Shown: piece by piece, positions 13,477 through 15,436 of the stretch
Layout of the letters: each line of letters starts with the position of its first letter
Position numbering within the stretch: position 1 is the first letter of the stretch
Assembly (NCBI GenBank): GCA_964639935.1
Contig: CAZXGT010000043.1
Span: forward strand, 1 to 15,436
Reading direction: 5' to 3'
Length of the DNA: 15,436 nucleotides
Source: CALNYS01 sp964639935
Lineage (GTDB): Bacteria > Planctomycetota > Phycisphaerae > Phycisphaerales > UBA1924
The notes under the pieces: model-generated
The model's database searches: none
What the model was told of the DNA's origin: nothing
The model's input: only the letters and a program-made list of their open reading frames with translations
Made by a program: the position numbers and the translations under genes

Positions 13477-14568
13477 TTAGAGCGATGCGAGGCGCTTCTC
13501 GATCTCGCGACGCTCGAGGGCGGCCGCGAGTTCGTCGAGATCGCCCGCGAGCAGCTTGCTCAGGTTGAAATTCTCGCCGAGGCGGTGGTCGACCGCGAAG
13601 CCGTCCTTGAAGCGGTAGGTGCGGATGCGCTCGGAGCGCTCGCCGGAGCCGATCTGGCTCGATCGCTGCTCGGCGCGCTCCTGGCGCTGTTTTTCGAGCT
13701 CGAGCTCGTAGAGACGGGCGCGGAGGAGTCGCCAGGCCTTCTCGCGGTTCTGCCGCTGGCTCTTGGTCTCCTGCATGCGCACCTCGACGCCGGTGGGCCG
13801 GTGGAGCAGATGGACGGCAGTCGCGACCTTGTTGACGTTCTGCCCGCCGGGGCCCTGGCTCGTGGTGATGTGCTCGTCGACGTCGCCCGGGTCGATATCG
13901 AGCTGGACGGCCGTGGGCTCGGGGAGGGCCGCGACGGTGGCGGTGGAGGTGTGGATGCGTCCCTGCGCCTCGGTGGCGGGGACGCGCTTGACGCAGTGGA
14001 CGCCGGCCTCGTGGGCGAGCGCGGCCCACGCGCCCTCGCCGGTGATGGTGGCGGAGGCGTGCTTGACGCCGCCGGGCTCGGACTCGGCGAAGGCGAGGGT
14101 CTCGAAGGTCCACCCGCGGGCGACAGCGTACTTGCGGTACATCTCAAAGAGCTCGCCCGCCCAGATGGCGGCCTCGTCCCCGCCCACGCCGGCGCGGACC
14201 TCGAGGATGACCGACGCGACCGCGCGATCGTCGGCCGTGACAAGGTCGGCGAGGATCCGCTCGACGAGCGACTCGGTCTTCGCCTTGAGCCTCGGGAGCT
14301 CCTCGCGGGCCATCTCGGCGAGCTCGGCGTCATCGCTCTCGAGAGCCTCGGCGAGCTCGGCGGCCTCGGCCTCGGCGGCCTGAGCGGCGCGGTACGTCTC
14401 GATCACGGGGAGGATCGCGGCGCGCTGGGTCGAGAGCTCGCGGACGGCGTTGTGATCCGAGAGAACCTCGGGATCGCTGAGGTCGCGATCGAGGTCGGCG
14501 AGCCGGGCGGCGAGCTCGTCGAGCTTGGAACGGACTTTGGGTGGGATGTCGGCGCCGAGGGCGGGCAT
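13477..14568 (-). CDS. prfA: Peptide chain release factor 1
   Basis: RF1 recognises UAA and UAG in the ribosomal A site and triggers peptide release. The 363-residue protein has the normal length and layout: a helical N-terminal domain, EVRAGVGGDEAAIWAGELFEMY (123-144), the codon-reading tripeptide Pro-Ala-Thr (197-199) in RVPATEAQGRIHTSTATV, which marks RF1 rather than RF2 (Ser-Pro-Phe), and the catalytic Gly-Gly-Gln (241-243). The surrounding SQGPGGQNVNKV differs from the SGAGGQHVN of E. coli; the Gln is the residue methylated by PrmC. The usual neighbour prmC is absent; instead a secreted protein gene follows. Upstream, rpmE ends with a terminator, so prfA must have a promoter in 14569-14760, which I could not identify. 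Confidence 0.95.
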   Translation of the reverse strand: MPALGADIPPKVRSKLDELAARLADLDRDLSDPEVLSDHNAVRELSTQRAAILPVIETYRAAQAAEAEAAELAEALESDDAELAEMAREELPRLKAKTESLVERILADLVTADDRAVASVILEVRAGVGGDEAAIWAGELFEMYRKYAVARGWTFETLAFAESEPGGVKHASATITGEGAWAALAHEAGVHCVKRVPATEAQGRIHTSTATVAALPEPTAVQLDIDPGDVDEHITTSQGPGGQNVNKVATAVHLLHRPTGVEVRMQETKSQRQNREKAWRLLRARLYELELEKQRQERAEQRSSQIGSGERSERIRTYRFKDGFAVDHRLGENFNLSKLLAGDLDELAAALERREIEKRLASL

Positions 14569-14761
14569 GAGTGAAGCCTAGCGGCGGCCGGGCGCCGCGT
14601 CCTGCGATGAGAGAGGCCCGGGAAAACCGCCGGCAAAGCGATCCCGGGACCGCTCGCAGACCGGTGAGCGGGCTCGTCCATCATGATCCGGCGTCGGTCG
14701 GTGAGTCCGCTTGGCTGCGATGGGCTGAGAGGCGTCTGCGGCCGCGCTGGCGCCGTGCGCG
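14569..14761 (-). other. prfA leader region without clear promoter
   Basis: No gene is seen. An inverted repeat CCCGGGA/TCCCGGG (14617-14623 and 14642-14648) spans 32 bases and sits about 50 bases before prfA. A TTGCCG on the minus strand near 14630 has no properly spaced -10 box. Confidence 0.3.
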
Positions 14762-14789
14762 AAAACGCCCTCGCAGGCGGGCGAGGGCG
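14762..14789 (-). terminator. Rho-independent terminator after rpmE
   Basis: A perfect 9-base stem (CGCCCTCGC / GCGAGGGCG) with a 6-base loop is followed on the minus strand by TTTT, 41 bases past the rpmE stop. The T-run is short, so some read-through into prfA is possible. Confidence 0.75.
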
Positions 14790-14829
14790 CGGTGATCAGT
14801 GCCTGGATTCGGAAGCGGGATTCGGGGCC

Positions 14830-15063
14830 TCAGCCCTTGCTCTTGTCTTTCTTCTTGAAGTAGGAGCCGCCGAACTTCTTCTGGAACTTCTCGACGCGGC
14901 CGGCGGAGTCGACGAAGGACGCCTTGCCGGTGAAGAAGGGATGGGACCCGGACCAGACGTCGGCGTGGATCTCGGGGACCGTGGCGCCGACCTCCATGAC
15001 CACCTCGCCGTTGTAGTAGACCTTGGCGTTCGGGTAGTACTTGGGATGGGTGTCGCTCTTCAT
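14830..15063 (-). CDS. rpmE: 50S ribosomal protein L31, cysteine-free form
   Basis: bL31 lies on the central protuberance of the large subunit and bridges to the small subunit. The 77-residue protein starts MKSDTHPKYYPNAKV and contains the family signature SGSHPFFTGKASFVDSAGRVEKFQKKFG (38-65), then a Lys-rich tail. The four zinc cysteines of the common form are replaced (Tyr16, Asn18, Trp37 and Ser40 at the aligned places), so it is a zinc-independent form of the short L31 type, not the longer rpmE2 type. The frame is open upstream to 15270, but ATG 15063, with AGGA about 8 bases before it, gives the canonical start. Promoter at 15138-15166, terminator at 14762-14789. The rpmE–prfA order is common in bacteria. 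Confidence 0.93.
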   Translation of the reverse strand: MKSDTHPKYYPNAKVYYNGEVVMEVGATVPEIHADVWSGSHPFFTGKASFVDSAGRVEKFQKKFGGSYFKKKDKSKG

Positions 15064-15137
15064 GGCGTCGTCCTGCGGCCTGTGGCCTGACCTGATCGTT
15101 CCGGGTGCTCGCGCCCCCACCGGGCGGCGAGCCGCGA

Positions 15138-15166
15138 AGTGTATCGCGCCGCAGGCGTCGGGCCAA
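15138..15166 (-). promoter_or_regulatory. Sigma70-type promoter for rpmE
   Basis: On the minus strand TTGGCC (15161-15166), a 17-base spacer and TACACT (15138-15143) lie about 75 bases before the rpmE start. Four of six bases match consensus in each box. Confidence 0.6.
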
Positions 15167-15208
15167 GCGGCGAAGGGTGCGGTTTCCCCGGGATCGCGCG
15201 GGCACGAG

Positions 15209-15236
15209 TTGACCGGCGGCGAGAAGGCGATAGATT
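15209..15236 (+). promoter_or_regulatory. Sigma70-type promoter for tRNA-Asn
   Basis: TTGACC (15209-15214), a 16-base spacer and TAGATT (15231-15236) lie about 40 bases before the tRNA-Asn. The -35 box matches consensus at five of six positions. It diverges from the rpmE promoter. Confidence 0.65.
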
Positions 15237-15275
15237 CTCCTGCTCGGCCCTCGGATTCCGGGGGCGCCATTTCGG

Positions 15276-15347
15276 TCCCCGATAGCTCAATGGTAGAGCG
15301 AGCGGCTGTTAACCGCTAGGTTGTAGGTTCAAGTCCTACTCGGGGAG
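15276..15347 (+). tRNA. tRNA-Asn (anticodon GTT)
   Basis: The cloverleaf is complete: acceptor TCCCCGA/TCGGGGA, D-stem GCTC/GAGC, anticodon stem AGCGG/CCGCT around loop CTGTTAA with GTT at positions 34-36, T-arm GTAGG TTCAAGT CCTAC, and discriminator G. It is 72 bases long and CCA is not encoded. It has its own promoter and terminator. Confidence 0.97.
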
Positions 15348-15359
15348 CTTTCGTCCCAT

Positions 15360-15387
15360 GCCTCGCCTATCAAGGCGGGGCTTTTTT
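15360..15387 (+). terminator. Rho-independent terminator of tRNA-Asn
   Basis: A 9-base stem (GCCTCGCCT / AGGCGGGGC, one G·U pair) with loop ATCA is followed by six T residues, 12 bases after the tRNA. The remaining bases to the window end show no gene. Confidence 0.9.
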
Positions 15388-15436
15388 ATGCGCCAAGGGG
15401 CGATGGCTCAGGGTTGGCCCGAGCGGCGATCGGCTC

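Noticed and set aside
12247..14574. Open frame of 775 codons on the plus strand
   Set aside because: It is antisense to prfA and the His-tailed protein gene and consists of Gly/Glu/Leu/Ala-rich shadow sequence.
1..15436. CRISPR array, prophage, insertion sequence or defence island
   Set aside because: No regularly spaced repeats, transposase, integrase, phage structural or known defence genes were seen; the only repeats are the REP-like pair and the His-tail repeat.

Overview
This is a dense, high-GC bacterial chromosome segment of mostly conserved housekeeping genes. The best guess is a planctomycete, probably class Phycisphaerae. Supporting signs are strongly GC-biased third codon positions, frequent GTG starts, a PEP-CTERM-type C-terminus (Pro-Leu-Pro-Ala-Ser, hydrophobic stretch, Arg cluster), a fused aroD-aroE gene of the kind also known in Chlamydiae, and a bL31 protein without zinc cysteines. 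This assignment is inference from gene content; no rRNA is present to confirm it.

Layout. 1-460: an unidentified partial reading frame, a weak hairpin, and the start-less 3' remnant of a PEP-CTERM/DUF4114-like secreted protein on the minus strand. 461-613: tRNA-Arg(ACG) on the minus strand with its own promoter and a strong terminator. 631-4683, plus strand: rpsT, a CPBP intramembrane protease, upp, an Acg-type nitroreductase-fold flavoprotein and an orphan beta-class DNA methyltransferase. 4684-5044: a non-coding gap with several hairpins and a strong plus-strand terminator, a candidate small RNA. 5045-6912, minus strand: sucD under its own promoter, and a multi-pass membrane protein. 7028-8176, plus: an adenylate-kinase-like P-loop protein with a deoxyribosyltransferase-like C-terminus. 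8384-10764, plus: truA, a BshB1-type deacetylase and a secreted helical protein. 10770-15063, minus: rpmE, prfA, a secreted protein with a His-rich tail, and aroDE. 15209-15387, plus: tRNA-Asn(GTT) with promoter and terminator.

How the genes relate. The translation theme recurs (two tRNAs, S20, L31, RF1, TruA) together with nucleotide salvage (upp, perhaps the kinase-like protein), the TCA cycle (sucD), aromatic biosynthesis (aroDE) and thiol metabolism (bshB1). The aroDE start codon lies inside the end of the His-tailed protein gene, so those two are probably translationally coupled. The truA and aroDE transcription units converge with only 5 bases between stop codons.

I found no phage, insertion sequence, CRISPR array or recognisable defence island. 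The least explained items are the kinase-like fusion, the structured gap with an unassigned terminator, the His-tailed secreted protein and the degraded PEP-CTERM gene beside tRNA-Arg.
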